A stretch of 64,000 nt of DNA from Strongylocentrotus purpuratus (taxonomy: Eukaryota > Echinodermata > Echinoidea > Camarodonta > Strongylocentrotidae). Numbering within the stretch: the first letter of the stretch is position 1; each line of letters starts with the position of its first letter. Positions 40,661 through 54,624 of this stretch are shown here, piece by piece. Both the position numbers and the translations under genes were made by a program. The notes beneath the pieces are model-generated. The model saw nothing but the letters and a program-made list of their open reading frames with translations. It was not told the origin of the DNA and did not search any database. Location of the stretch: positions 1-64,000 of the forward strand of contig NW_022145538.1 of the NCBI RefSeq assembly GCF_000002235.5. Reading direction: 5' to 3'.

Positions 40661-43600
40661 ACAGCATGATATACATTTGTATATTTTGCAAGTTGTGTTA
40701 TTTATAAAAGTGATTGACAACCTATTTTGTGTAAATAATTATTTATTTGTTATCAGTTCATTTATTTGTATTGCCAAATAAAGAAACATGGATTACATTT
40801 CAACTGCAAAAAGCATCATTAATTAATTATTTAAGTGTATTGTGTTAATGTTTGTATAAATGCGATGTCTTTCTACTACTGCATGAGAAAGAGAGAATTT
40901 ACTTTTAGTGATTTCATAAATACTTTAATGAGGAAAGCGAAGGAGTGAAAATGAGAAAGTTAAATATACAGCGAAAATGTCATATAAAGTGTGATGGAGG
41001 TGATAGTTGGCTATACCATGAGAAAAGCAAAGCAGTGGAGGCTATAAGCCCTATAAATGAGAGAGTTCTCAAATTATAAGGATTTGGCATGTAATTTGAT
41101 TTGAATCTGGATTACCCAAGTCCAGATTGAAATAATTCTCTGTTTTTACTGTCCAGACCGCAGAACTGTGGAAAATGTCCTGAAGGATCTGCCCTCCGAA
41201 GTTGATGGCTGATTAGTGCAATTAACCCCATCATGAATACCACGTAAATCTGTCATTTTCAAGTTCAAACGAAGCGTGAGACATTTCTCAAGTTTCCAAG
41301 AACAATGAATGGGAAGCAGCGAAAGACGTAAGGCGCGTGCGCGGTTGACGTCATATTTGCTGTTTGATGCAATGGCCATTGATTGAAATAAGACTCGAAT
41401 TCGTCTCAGGTCTTGATTAAATATTAATGAACCAGTTAGATCAAATTCCAATAGATGTATAGACCTAACAATGACTAGCTTGTGTGTGCAACAACATCCC
41501 ACCCTCCCCTGTATTAAATGCTACTTTGATCTTTTTTATATTATTGTTTCATCAGCTCACTGTGCCTAAATTAAGAAATCAGCAAGGCGTGGATTGTCCA
41601 TGCATGCGGTACTATTCTCAATCTATGACGTTACCGTCACCAATCCAAACTCTCTAACAATTATGCAATTTCCTTTGAAGTAGGAAAATGAGAGAAACAG
41701 AAACAAAATCATGTAAATAAGACAAACCACAGAAAGGCCATTCTACAGTACATTTAACAAAAAGTTAAATTCGTTAAAAAAGCTATAATGGAATGCAAAT
41801 TTGCGGATTACTCTGTCATTTGTTTAACACTCGCAATGACAGAAATTTCATTTTTCGATTAAATTTTGAGCATGATCTTTATTGTATTTTGTAGAAAAAG
41901 ATATTCAGAGGGAACTGTTTCACACAGTCATGAGGACTAGTATCCAATTACCATGATTACCTCCAGTTAAATGACCAATACGCCGATTAGAGATTATTAT
42001 ACATTTATTAATCCTATCATTCAATCATTACATTTTATAACCTTTTTCAAACTTTCACTTCTCAGTTTTTTTTATCGTTCTGTTTTCACACAATTCAACT
42101 TGTAATGAAATGTTATTGCCCTTTAAAAATTAAGTCGAGAAAAGCCAGCATTAGGCCTAATTCTAACTTCAGCTACTTACATCCACTATAGATCTCATGA
42201 TGCAAACCCCGCTATGAAGCACCAGCTTCTCATAAATATCCGTTCCTTTCATTCTACGAATAAATAATCAATCTTCTAATTCTATCTTTGTCATCCGCTG
42301 TCTGTCGTTTTTATCACATTTAATTCAGTTCAATAAAATATATCGATTGCACATCGTCTCTCTCATTGTTCATTTCGTAATAGGCAAATAGTTGCTTTAA
42401 AACTTTAAAACACAATTACAGTCGGAACGTCATTATTGATGCAGGCTTAAAACTACAAAGTAAACCACCCAACCCCCCAAAAAGGGAATATGAATATTCT
42501 ACCACGTTTGGTTTTATTTACTTTCTTTGTTGTGTGTTTACGGATCGAAGAAAGGTAAAGTACGAAACAGAACGCTCATATTAAACGTTGAAAGGCAGAA
42601 TGTTAAATGGCAGCTCAGTATTTAACGAACACTTGTTATATATCTTTTTTTCTATAAAGATACACGTCAAACCATAGCACAAAATTTTTCACCCTAAAAT
42701 AAAGTCAAACGTATAACCCCTACATTAATCTCAAAATTCTGCATTCTTAGTTTTTTTTTAATCCGACATATAAGTCAAAGTTTATTTATCTCAGTTCTAA
42801 ACAAGCATTTCTTGTTTAAATGTGTCTCTTTGTAGACTTCATCATTGCTTGCACTAGCTAGACGTGAGACCATACAAATACACAAAGAGTCATACAAATT
42901 CAATTAATTCAAGTCATGACCTTTGCAAATACCATGGTAAAGTTATAAAAGTGTCAATATCAAGAGTGGAAGAACCATCAAGCGTATCTTCTTACATTTT
43001 GAAAATTAGGAAAAACGCCATCAAAATGGAAACGATTATTGAGCTCTCGGATTATGCTTTACGAGTACTCATAGGAGGCGACACTCACAGTCATGTCGTA
43101 AAATAAACATCTAATAAATTAAATAAATAAGCCCAAGTGTAGATGATCATACTATGGACACTGTTATAAATGCTTTGCGACACAATTGTATACAATACTG
43201 TATATATTCCGACGCCAGACATGCTAGATTTTATTGACCAAAGTTTGAATTCAAACTTTTCCGAACAAAATCTAGGGTTGCCAGAAGTAGTGGTAGATTT
43301 GAAGATGTTTCTTTCTTTTTATCAAACATAAATCCTCTACAAACCAGACAGGTACCCTTTCTCAGGAGGCATCTTCTGTTATTCCAGCAAGACAAAAGAA
43401 AATACACAATAGTCCCTAGTCAAAAGTCAAGCTCATGTACAAGATTTACATTCTCCGATCAAATATGGAAATGATAAATCACAATTTTCGTCTGAAATAA
43501 AATAAACAGTTCTTAAAATATACTTTGCACTGTCTGCTCGCGCGAGTTTGGATTTCCGTGCTTTGGGACACGTAGCTTATCTCTAAAGTGAGTCCTTAAA

Positions 43601-46600
43601 TTCCCCCAGTGGGGGTTGACTTTTTACTGACCAATAAACTTTTGCAAGAGACCATGAGGTTTGTTCTCACTGCATCGAAACTTGCAAGATCTTTAGGTGA
43701 TTTCCTCGAATCCTCGTGATACCTCCTTACACCCTTCTCCATTGCAAGATATCCGATTGATTCGACTTTTCTCTGAGGCGGGCGTCATAGGGTATACACC
43801 TTCACCTCATTGGAGATCGTCACAAGGAACAACACCAATTAAGAATCTTGCGATGCCTGCCTCTTGCCTGTTTGGATTGTTTTTTCCCGTAAAGCATTAT
43901 CCAACTTCTTCTTAGGTATATTGTCTGGATATCAAATCTTGGAAATCGGATCGTGAACATCTGAGTTTAATTGTGAATAATGTCACACTTCTCATTCGTA
44001 CGTACTCAAAATATTTAGAAGTAACAAGGAAACACCGAGATAACAAATATGAGGCACAAATCAACGGTTCTAAAAGTCCTGATCCCCGAGAGATGTAAAA
44101 ATGTATATACCCTTTTTGGGGGTCAAAATCTCTACTTTCTACGCTTTGAATACTGCAATAGTCAAAGTTTGCTAGTTAAACCTTTGTTTCACTTCAAGAA
44201 GTGAACTTGTCCATATTAAAGGTGGTTCATTTAATCTCATGAACTACATTATCAAATTATCATACAAAAATTACTTATGTGAGGGATGGAGGCCATGGTA
44301 ATAAGGAATTTCTTTCTCACAATAATGATTAACTTGATTTTTTCAATTATTATATAAAGATTCATTTTGTTCAAGCTCCAACATAAAATGGTTTCATATT
44401 CCAATGGAGTCAGTAAATAAGTGCTGGTAAGAGAGAAAAAAAAGTAGTAACGAATTACAAACCATTCACTGATTATTCTTCATATGGCCTACACAAAAAA
44501 TAACGTTTGCTATAGAGGGAACTTCTTGGTCTCGTACATTAACCCTCAAAAAGCAATAAATGAGAAGCAACATCTAATATCTTGAAATTGCATTTGATAT
44601 ATGGCAAATTATTCACAATTGAAAGCTCTCCACTTACGTATTTTTTAGTTGATAACCAAATAATGCTCGAAAATAGGATAAATCTTCACTTTTCAAACTT
44701 CGTATTCCATTAAACTTTCTCAGGCAAAGGGATTTTTAGTTCAACGCCTTAATGGTATTTGAACATGTTTTGTGTCTCATACCCGAATGTAATCTCACAC
44801 CTTTTATTTTTTATTTTGTGACACCTGACATGATGAACTCAGACAGCAAAGTGTGCTGAAGACTCACAGAGGATACAATTTATGACTTGTATATGCAAAA
44901 ATGAACTGAAAAAAGTAATGCTTTCTATATTAAGCAAGGGGCCGGAAAGGGTCAGTATTAGAAGCAAAAATGTTACTATTTTAAAGTGATATTATTTCCT
45001 GTTGCTCCACAAATATTTTTGCTAATACTGTTTACATGTAACGTACCATCCTAGATTTAAGACGAGCCAGCGACCGTTTCCTTGGGGGAACATGAGGGTG
45101 GCGACGGGTGACTTTGCCATCAAACCACAAAAGTTATAAATCATATTTACTGAGCAATCCTACTAGAAAAAAAACCCTCTGTAATATTTTTAGTTTTAAT
45201 ACTGGTAGTATTCAGTAGACTGGTGGTAAACACATACATTTTTTCTAGACACCCTGTACCAAGGTGCCTATCTAAACTTGACGATGTAAGATTTAAGAGT
45301 AAGACAGGTGGGCTTATAAAACTCGCACGAAGATGTGAACTTGGAAATAACCTGGACATAAATTTCGTATTCCAATGGTGATGAATTTTTAGGTAGTATC
45401 CACTAAATCCATCCTTAAATTCGAAATATTCCTTTCAATACTTTTCATTCATTTATTAATCGTTCATAGTTGAATTTATTATTAATGCGTTTGAATTTAG
45501 ATTGAGACCTGAACATTAATACGTAGATTGCTAAATAGTTTGCTGAAGTTGATCAGAGTTCATAATTGGAAGGTTTACAAATAGAATTTTGCTTTACACA
45601 AATGTACAATATAAATTGTCGACCATAATAATATACTTGTATTATAGAAGTATTATGTGTATAATCTTACACACATGTTTTAATCAAATTTAAAGAGGTA
45701 TGAGTTTATGTCCTTTGCTAAAAGTTTTATTTCTCTAAAGTTATAATCTCAGGCTGTGAAAAATCCAACATGAGTTCTTGTACATCTCCTCTCCTTCTTT
45801 TTCATTCACTTCCACCCTCCTCGATGAAAGAGAGAGAGATCATCTTGCAGATATTGGTATTTATTGTGTTGAACTTTTCGTTAGAAACCATTTCAATCTC
45901 TTGCGTTGATAGTTTATAACAAACTTCAAGTTGTGGTAGTGATCATGTGATTTATTCGCTGATTAAATGGCTAGGGTGAGATATTTACGATCAGCAATAT
46001 ACCAATTGTAACAAGCATCTCGCCCATATAAATATACTAGCGAGCTACTTCAAAAGGTTATATATATTTGAATATATAATTTTGTCACGCACCATACCTC
46101 ATCACGTACTAAGAGAACACCAATTTGTTAGAGGAATGTGAGAGAAACTTTTCTACTTATTTTGTGTTTGATATTTGTGGCTCCATTCAGTACTTATTCT
46201 TTGATGATTTGACGTCTTTTGGTTGAGGCGAAAACAATACTTATATTGAATTTCATTTTACTTGTTGTAGAGGAATGGAATGGATCGAGGGCCACAAAGA
46301 TGGAAGGGGCATCGACATCACGTTGGTGGGGAAGGGAAGGGGGGCAGACCTTGCATTTTGATTTTTAGATTCTACGTAGTCCTTTGACTTTTGTTGCAAT
46401 AAAGCGATTCGGAAGCAATGTTTATCACTCTGAAACAAACGAATATGAGAACTCGAATTTTGGAGTGTAATATCAGATTTCTCGTATTGGTTTCAACATC
46501 TACCCCTGTTTAAGCTGAAAGGAATCCGACAAAAAGAGTAACCGTGGAGCTCTGTAATCCAGCAGATTTCGAGCACCGATTTGGAATTTAGACATCTCTC

Positions 46601-46905
46601 ATCTACTTAAGAACCAAACGCTTATGGAAGGGAAAAACTGTAGTTAACCCAACAAATACCATTAATGATTTTTGCCAGTTTGTTATTGGTAGAGAGAATG
46701 TGATCGAGAGTGAAAGGGTTCAGCTGGTTCAAGCAGGTGATAGATATGGGCTTCAACTCCCTGTGTAAAATCACACCTATAGCAAATCCTTTACGCAATT
46801 CCATCATGCAGTTCCATACTGCTTCCGATTTTTTTCGGCAACTATGAATCAACAATATGTCTTCATTATTCTCTCTGTTTTTCATATTTTCCCGCTCCTC
46901 TTCCA
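40661..46905. other. 6-kb stretch without recognised gene or obvious repeat
   Basis: Moderate AT content, few homopolymers and no clear transposon ends except a TTAA-CCCT string at 44539. A TGACGTCA is at 41346-41353. Open frames of up to about 118 codons (for example 41146-41502 minus) lack domain or splice support and I read them as chance. Confidence 0.45.
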
Positions 46906-46908
46906 CCT

Positions 46909-46912
<4 letters not shown>

Positions 46913-46947
<35 letters not shown>

Positions 46948-46976
46948 ACTATCTCTCTCTCTCTCTCTCTCTCTCT
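46913..46976. repeat. (CT)n microsatellite
   Basis: About 64 bases of CT repeats, interrupted by two ATCT variants, continuing into a pyrimidine-rich stretch to about 47170. Confidence 0.9.
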
Positions 46977-49460
46977 TTGTATCTTTTCCTCCATCACCCT
47001 CATTTCTCTCTTTCTCTTTGTTTCCCTCAAAATGTAGCTCTCCATACTTCCCCCCCCCCTCTCTCTACTTTTCCTCATCCTTGCCTCTTCCTTTGGCTTC
47101 TCCATCCCCGCTTCCTCTTTCCCATTTCATTTCGATCCATGTACATGGACTATACTTGTACTCTCTCTCTCCCATCCTTTTCGTGGAATGCATCTCCCAA
47201 ACAATGATCATTTTCGTGCCTTCGATCGAGTCATTGATTGTATTGAAATCTCCTTTGCTTCATCCTCTACTAAACTTACCTTAATCCATCTTTCCATTCC
47301 TCATCCGCGACTCCTGCCTGTCCATAGGTACTGTGGGGGTTATGCGGGCAATAACAAAACCTGTAAACTTACTTCTTCACAAAATATTAATTTGCCTTTA
47401 TATAATAGGTTATAAGCATGGATCTTGCCACTGCTTCGGAAATTTTGATAAAAGTTGTTTTTTTGTTTTTCTTTTGTTATACATAATCAGGAGCGGAGGA
47501 CAATGATTTTTTTTACATGCCCGACAACAATGTTGACGTACTCATTAAGAATGTCACGAACCACTTTCTATTTGAATCGTGTTAGCTTAGATAGCCCGGA
47601 TGAGGTCAAAACTAATACGGATGGTTTCTCTCTTCGGGGTCGATAATGTAGATCCCGAGGTATTGTCTTGTCTTTATCGGCTTACACGGTCACCTGAATA
47701 AGTTCTTTATCCTTTTTCTTACACCACTTTGGTTTTGCTTGTCAACTAATCAAGCAAAATACTTACAAACATCCAAGATGGTGTTGGCAGATACTTGGCT
47801 CAAAGATCGCCAGCTATAGAAGTAAAATAATAACCTTTCCTGTCAGCCATGTAATACTCAATTACACATATATCTGTATTTAGTATGAAAGGCAACATAA
47901 ATCATAGCGCCTATTCCACTGTTAATCAAAGCGCCTTAATTGTTCTTATTAGTTTAGCATAATCTTGATATCTGTAAAGAAATTATGATGAGTTTATTTG
48001 TTTTCTCTAATATATTTAAGACCTTCATAAACTAACATATTATAAGCGAATGGTTGTAAATATGTAATCAATGGTGAATTGCAATGAAAGCACACACACA
48101 CATAAGCATCTTTTCAATATGCCTTGTCGAAAGGAAATCTCCCATTCATTAGTCATTCTTTCATCGGTCCACACTTTCTTTATGTCGATTCATTAGTGTG
48201 GTTCATGCGGCTAAGATGCAGATTAATATAATTTTTTCTTTGGATTAAAATTTTCCTCAAGGAATGACTGTCAAGAGAGTACTTTATGTTGCTTTTCACC
48301 AGACCTTCATCAAATCTCATTTCATTAAAATACGCTCGGCTTAGTACGTAAGTATTTTCTTTAAATTAATGGCAGTCATTTTACTAAGCGACTGTTTTGC
48401 GTTGACATACGTTCAGAGCATACATGCGTGTGGATTTGTGGTTAGTGGTTTAGCAAGAAGGGCGGGTATACTATGGTATCTTCTAGTCGTCTGCACAGCA
48501 TGACAAAATCAATTTTTAGCTTCCTCATCATCCCGCCATTCACTCTTGAACAAAAGTCACCCGTCTTTTCCTTCTGCTGAGAAAGGGGAAAATATGCGGA
48601 TGAAAATGTGAGTTCTCATGAAAGAAACCACTTTTTGTCCGGTCTTTGTGGAAGGAAATGTGCATTCCGCGGCTAACGGGAGTTGAATGTGCGCTATTAA
48701 TTATTCATTTAAATTGAACAAGAATTAGTGCATTCCTGTTTTTCAACGAAAGTTCTCGCAACAATTCATAATGAAAGAGATCAGTGTAAACACTTAAAAC
48801 TATTTCCACGATAAAGGTCAACTAATCTATTTAGATTCCCCTCGTTATCGGTAATCTATTCATTGCTAAGAGTTAATGAAAGTAAGCAAAACTACCTAAA
48901 TCTTAATCGCGTTAAGACTGTCGAAGGGTTCAGTTATCATCAAATAAGAATTCGCCAAAATATCTTGCACATAGTTTCACCGAGGACCATAGAATCACCT
49001 TTTATCGGATTTGAAACCACAAGTCAGGACAACAAAAGATTTTCTTGACATCATTCTGGCATTTTGTAAGAATACCTTGTCGTAAAGCCGATTAACATTG
49101 TCCTGCAACCGTTTTACAATTCAACACCAAACTATTCTTTGGGTTAAATTCCATCTTTTGAGGAAACCTATGGTTCCTCTATTGTGTTTAATCCTGCTCA
49201 TTACAAGGGTTTGAAGGTGTATTTTGAAACATGCTCTCTACCGTCGTAGGTGGTAGAAGGGCTTGATGTCCTCTCTATAGAACGGCTCATTTCGGGAGAC
49301 GACCCGACTTGGGGTAGCAGATCGAAATGGATGGTTTTATTCGGTTGTTTCGGCAGAAGTCATAATGATGTAGGAAACTATTCAACTATTGATAGAAATG
49401 GAAACGTGATAGGCTTTAAAAGTATGTAGTGCATACATACTTTCACTAATCTTTAATATT
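46977..49460. other. Stretch without recognised gene
   Basis: No coding exon with domain support is seen. The AT-rich motif GCGCTATTAATTATTCATTT near 48690 and neighbouring homeodomain-type ATTA cores are the sort of sequence found in regulatory DNA, but this is only suggestive. Confidence 0.35.
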
Positions 49461-49489
49461 GTCCGCTGTGTGATGTGTCTCACTAACTC

Positions 49490-49626
49490 TCTTTCTGTCT
49501 GTCTCTCTCCTCTCTCTCTTTCTCTCTCTCTCTCTACATACGTATATCTCCCACTCTCTCTCTATACATACGTATATCTCCCACTCTCTCTCTATATATA
49601 CATACGTATATCTCCCACTCTCTCTA
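49490..49626. repeat. CT microsatellite merging into a 30-bp minisatellite
   Basis: (CT)n is followed by three copies of ACATACGTATATCTCCCACT separated by short CT tracts. Confidence 0.85.
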
Positions 49627-49851
49627 TTAAGTATTATATGCATAGTCCCGACTGTTAGCAATCAGCTGTAACAAAAAAGTTAAAAAAACATGACTTGAAA
49701 AATATTCTAGCGTGAACGGGATTTTAAGACGTTTTATTCATTACGTACAGTGTATGTGCAGGTTTCTCACAAAAATGCAACGAGATTTTGTTTGATAACA
49801 TCTTATAAAGGACCATTCTTTAATATTTCCAAGAATCTGAGACTGAACTAC

Positions 49852-50040
49852 AAAGTTTACCATTGATGGTAACTTTGTCATCAGTGGTAACTACCATGGA
49901 AACCTTGATTTTGATTGGCAGTTGAGCCCCGTTACCATTGTAGTTGCCGTTGAGCATTTAATAAAAATGGATTATGGCGCTATATAAATCTCATGTATTA
50001 TTATTATTATAGCAAAGTTACCATCAATGGTACGTTTTTT
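49852..50040. mobile_element. Hairpin element of the 30742 family, interrupted by a SINE tail-like piece
   Basis: TTTACCATTGATGGTAACTT at 49856 is matched in inverse by AAGTTACCATCAATGGTA near 50017. The centre contains GGTAACTACCATGGAAACC and GATTTTGATTGGCAG as in the other copy. Inside the right arm is a 60-base piece with GGATTATGGCGCTATATAA and (ATT)n. Confidence 0.65.
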
Positions 50041-52154
50041 TCAACGGGGCCATGATCATTTTGTGTATGGTGTCGCATTTTTCAAATGTTACAAATAGAA
50101 CGCGTTGAAAAGCACCAACGCACAATACGCGTATATACCTGGCGTCTGAACTAGGATGCCACCAAACTTAATTTCTTGTTATAATATGGATGTTCAGAAT
50201 TACATCTACACAACGGTAAGGTAAAGTAATGTCTTTAGTATCTCTTTTTTTAGATACATAGTAGCCATATGAAATGGAATAAAATATAAATGGAGAAACC
50301 ACAATGAGATTTTATAAGCATGTTCAGAGACATCATGAGAATTAATGTCTTAAAATCAATGTTTGGTATTTGTAGTTTAACTTTTGGTAAATACCTAAAG
50401 AGCCGAATGTGGAAGAAGTTGTTATCTTCTTTTTAGACAGTGCTCTGTTGTTTCCTGCAGTACATTGCTCATGTAATAATTATTGAAATATGAATTAAGT
50501 GAATATGCAAGCAAATCTTTTGTATAAAACAATTTTTGGAATTCTTTCTTTTGTATTCGCGACATCTTACGAATGAAATATCAATCTAAAATGTTTCAGT
50601 GGTGATTTCACGCAGAAACCAAGAGTTGGAATAGCTCCAATAGAAAGGTTTCTCGTGAAATGTTCAGGCGACATGAACACGCTTCTTGTGCCATGACGCT
50701 TTAATAATAATAATACTATTTAGTTTTTGTATATCGCATGTCACATTATAACGTCTCTATGCGCTTCCAAAGAGCTTTGGGAAATTATTATCCCGGCTTT
50801 AGCATGGCTGCTATGGGGCGTGCTTTCTTTGTTGCGTCTTACAAAAACAATCATTACTTTGTAGTTTCAAATTAAATCCCTGTGAGAATTCAGACGGAGG
50901 TTAGGAGAAACTACTACAGCATCACGAATGAAGATGTGTAAGTACTTTTAATATGTTGCAAATCGAAATCACGTTTGATTTTTTAGACACCCCGTATGTC
51001 GGAAAATCAATCTTTGAAACTTTTACAGATGTTTTACGATCAAACAAATTATAAAATAAACCAACAGATAAACAAACAATAAAAAAAAAGGAGTAACGCG
51101 TCCCTCTTTAAAAGAACATGAACATTCTAGAGAAGTCGAAGATTAGATTAGTGTCAAAATGCAGATTAAGGCCTATCTAAATGAACCGGGATCCCGTAAC
51201 TTTGTCTCAGATTCTGAAACAACATCATGGATTTAGCTCATGCTGCAATGGTAATTATAAACCTTTAGGTCAGTCAGGAACCCCATGACTTTTACAAGCC
51301 GATCGCCTGTCTGATTATCAAGATATTTATGATTGGAATTACAAATTTTGAAAACCGTTTGCCAAACGTTTTTCATAACATTACAGTCTATTGGGGAAAA
51401 CGGGTATGTTAAAACCGGTCACTCAAAGATTTTTACTTTTTTGAGGCAATTCTTGATCATTTTTGTTTAGGGCTTCAATATTACACCATATCACAGACAC
51501 TGATAACACGTAGGGCCGTGCATCTCAGATTTAACATTGTTAAACGATGCCTTTAACATGAATCCATTCGTGTGTTTAAAAAAACTAACGTCAATTCTAT
51601 AATGAATCAATAATCGTTCTACATTTTTGTTTAATTACATTGACGTAGCTTATGAGATTATACTGATCTGAGTTTGTGGTTTCTTCTGAAAATAATGGTT
51701 GACATGGTTGACATGGCCAACGGACCGAAGCTATTCTCGTTCGTAATTACCAAGCTGTCACATATCCCCTCGTTAGATCTCCTGATAGATGGAGACTAAA
51801 GGCTAGAGAACAAAAGCAAAAGAGAGTCGAAGTTCTCTTCCCTTTGATGTGATCCGTTTCAAGTTATCGCAGACTAACAAACAATTAGCCAATCCAACGC
51901 AATCCTTCTCATGCTTTAAAACCGTTACTTTCGAATAACAATAGATGGTTTCGATTTTCAGCTGACCGAGACTGTAATGATTATACCCTGGACAAACAGA
52001 CACATAAACCCTTGGAGAAGTCATTTAGGTTTGTCTTTCACTAGATCGTAAGTGTGGCTGCATTATGTGGGGGATTTGAAGAAGGACATAGAGTCTACCT
52101 GATTATCGCTGATAAATAACGAGATATTAAAAACAGTAATTATGGTTGTAATTA
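50041..52154. other. Stretch without recognised gene; SINE fragment near 50700-50830
   Basis: The 50700 fragment has an ATA-rich start and TATGCGCTTCCAAAGAGCTT, resembling SINE 3' ends on the minus strand. Otherwise nothing is recognised. Confidence 0.4.
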
Positions 52155-52162
52155 CCTAGGGT

Positions 52163-52461
52163 CAGGCGCGTACGTAGGGGGGGGGGGGGGTAGGGGGTTA
52201 ACCCCCCTTGGTATTTTTATGTGTGTAAAACCCCTTAAAAAAAAAACTTAAACCCCCTCCCCCTTGGATTTTTTTTTTACCCCCCCCCAACGGAGCAAAA
52301 TGTCAAATTTTCAAATTTCGAGACCCCCCCCCCAAAAAAAGTGTCCTCTTATCCCCCCCCCCCCCCCCGCTTATTCAGCGGCTGGCCGAGTCGTTGCGAA
52401 ATTTTCGGCCCGATTTATAATGTTAACCCCCGCCTCAAAAAAAATCCTGCGTACGCGCCTG
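52163..52461. mobile_element. 299-bp hAT-type MITE with 8-bp target duplication
   Basis: The ends are CAGGCGCGTACGTAGG and its inverse CCTGCGTACGCGCCTG. The flanks are identical 8-mers CCTAGGGT (52155-52162 and 52462-52469). The interior has G and C runs and no gene. CAG-type ends with 8-bp duplications are diagnostic of hAT transposition. Confidence 0.88.
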
Positions 52462-52514
52462 CCTAGGGTTACCCTCATTAGCACAAGAAAATAATACCTG
52501 TCGAAGGTATATAC

Positions 52515-52530
52515 AAAGATGATGATGATA

Positions 52531-52574
<44 letters not shown>

Positions 52575-52735
52575 AGTGATGATAATGCAATAATCCTACG
52601 ATGTACCTACACACTACACCTGGGTCAAGTGTGGCGAAAGTAAATTAATTGCTTGCTAAAGGCTATGACAGGGAATCGAACCCTGTATCTTGTGGTGTCT
52701 TATCTACTAGTCCCTAGCATCTGTACACAAACTTG
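52515..52735 (-). mobile_element. tRNA-derived SINE with (ATC)n tail
   Basis: On the minus strand, TAGGGACTAGTAGATAAGAC (A-box region near 52716) is followed by GGTTCGATTCC (B box, 52682-52672), an unrelated body and a CAT/ATC repeat tail at about 52590-52518. Confidence 0.72.
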
Positions 52736-52739
52736 AACG

Positions 52740-54290
52740 AGCATATAGTTATGGCTCTAGTGATCCAGACTTATACAGTGGTGGATCTAAAAAGGTACAG
52801 GGGCACGACCCACCCTAAGAAGAGATGGGGGGGGGGGTGAGGGTATAACACAAGAAGAAGTCCGAAAGAAAAGAAGAAGCATGGGTTGATGACTTATATT
52901 GATTTATTCAGGTATTTGTTTTGCTTGCCCAGAATTTTCGGATCTTTGCGCCTTCCCCCGAACAGGATCTTTCATCCGCCATTGTAAAAACGAATGTCTC
53001 GACAGACCAAAGGGGCATCTCCACGGTAATGAACTCCCTGTTCTTCTCTTCTTAACTCCAGGCTGATAAACGATGAACAGCTGAGTCAAGGTGGTATACC
53101 CCTTTTTGCTTTTTCTTCCATAAACACTTGTGCCGATCCTCATATAATAAAAGAGCGCTTAAAAGATATATAGCTTTCATTCCTGAAGCTTTTCGCGTTT
53201 TCTTTTGGTTTGTGAGTGTTTAAGGTGCAACCCCATTTGCTAGGAATACCCAAATGAACTCTTTCCTCGAATACCTAATGTCAGCTTTGCCTTCACCCTA
53301 AACATGCACAAGCTGGACTCTAATCAGGGACAAGTCCCTGGTCTAATCTACTCTTAAGAGAATGCAATTGGTAACAGAATGTACGCATTTCTTAAAACGC
53401 AGAAAAACATGGTTACGAGCCCGCAGGTCAAAGTACAGCCTGTTGCGACCATCGATATAAGTCTGACATCTCTCCCAAACTACAACAAGTTTGCTTATAG
53501 ATAATATGTATTTATATAACATATAAATGTTTGAAGGTTCAAGAGAGGATACATATTAAATGTATAGTTTGCTAAATGGTTTAACTTGTTTCCTTTCATG
53601 GCTCCAGTACCAACAATACATCTGACGCGGTGGCCTGTACTGCAACTGAAGAAGAAGAATTCCTCAAGAATCATTTGAGCCACTTTTTTGAAATACTTTG
53701 AAAGTATGATATTCAAGAAGAATAACTCATCCTGGGCCACACCTACTCAACAGGACTTTCAACCATCATTCCAAGATTCCCCTCATCTGATGTCGTGACC
53801 ATGCATTTATCATCAGACATCCTCATCTCTGTTATCCTATATAAACTGTATTTTAGGGATTTTCGTATACGTAAAACCGCATTGAATCCTAAGAATAATA
53901 TGCAACGGATTATTCTTTTGAAAGTTAGCCCAATTTTACTTACATGATAGCACTTCTCTCCTTTTACTGTACTATCGAGTCAATTTGCACAGGTCCTATA
54001 CTCATATCCAATAGAAAAATATTGTCACTTTTTTGCACAGTGTGCTATCCAACCGCTTTTAGGATCTAGATGAATTAAATCTTATTTCCCTCCATATAGT
54101 GACTTTAAACCATTACCTTTTAGTGAACCATACATTCCATCAAAGGTTATGGTCGAAACGCGCAACAAACAGATATCATAGCAAGATAAATATTTCTGCT
54201 ATCTTATGACATAATTTACAAATATTGAACGGCATAATTGATCTTACCTTTCAACTCTTATCCATGTTTTGACTACCTCCTAACGTCATG
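52740..54290. other. Stretch without recognised gene
   Basis: A common repeat-like string GTGGTGGATCTAAAAAGG and a G run lie at 52778-52840. The rest shows no gene that I can support. Confidence 0.4.
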
Positions 54291-54297
54291 ACAATGG

Positions 54298-54622
54298 AGG
54301 CAGTGAGATCGACTCGGGTCTATTCAATATTATTAGTAATGTTCCACAATGTGTCGCTAACAGGCAGTGAGATCTACTCGGGTCTATTCAATATTATTAG
54401 TAATGTTCCACAATGTGTCACTAACAGGCAGTGAGATCTACTCGGGTCTATTCAATATTATTAGTAATGTTCCACAATGTGTCGCTAACAGGCAGTGAGA
54501 TCTACTCGGGTCTATTCAATATTATTAGTAATGTTCCACAATGTGTCACTGACAGGCAGTGAGATCTACTTGGGTCTATTCAATATTATTATTATTAATG
54601 TTCCACAATGTGTGTCGCTAAC
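54298..54622. repeat. Five tandem copies of a 64-bp unit
   Basis: Units start AGGCAGTGAGATC and contain CTCGGGTCTATTCAATATTA and GTTCCACAATGTGTCGCTAA. Copies differ by one or two bases; the last has extra ATT units. Confidence 0.92.
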
Positions 54623-54624
54623 AG

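Noticed and set aside
41146-41502. 118-codon minus-strand open frame
   Set aside because: No motif, no splice context and no downstream polyadenylation evidence; length is within chance for AT-moderate sequence of this size.
46844-47284. 146-codon open frame rich in Leu and Ser
   Set aside because: It is a CT microsatellite read in frame; the same applies to frames at 59828-60141 and 61079-61462.
52672-52709. Possible minus-strand tRNA gene
   Set aside because: The A-B spacing and flanks do not give acceptor pairing; the body and (ATC)n tail mark a SINE.
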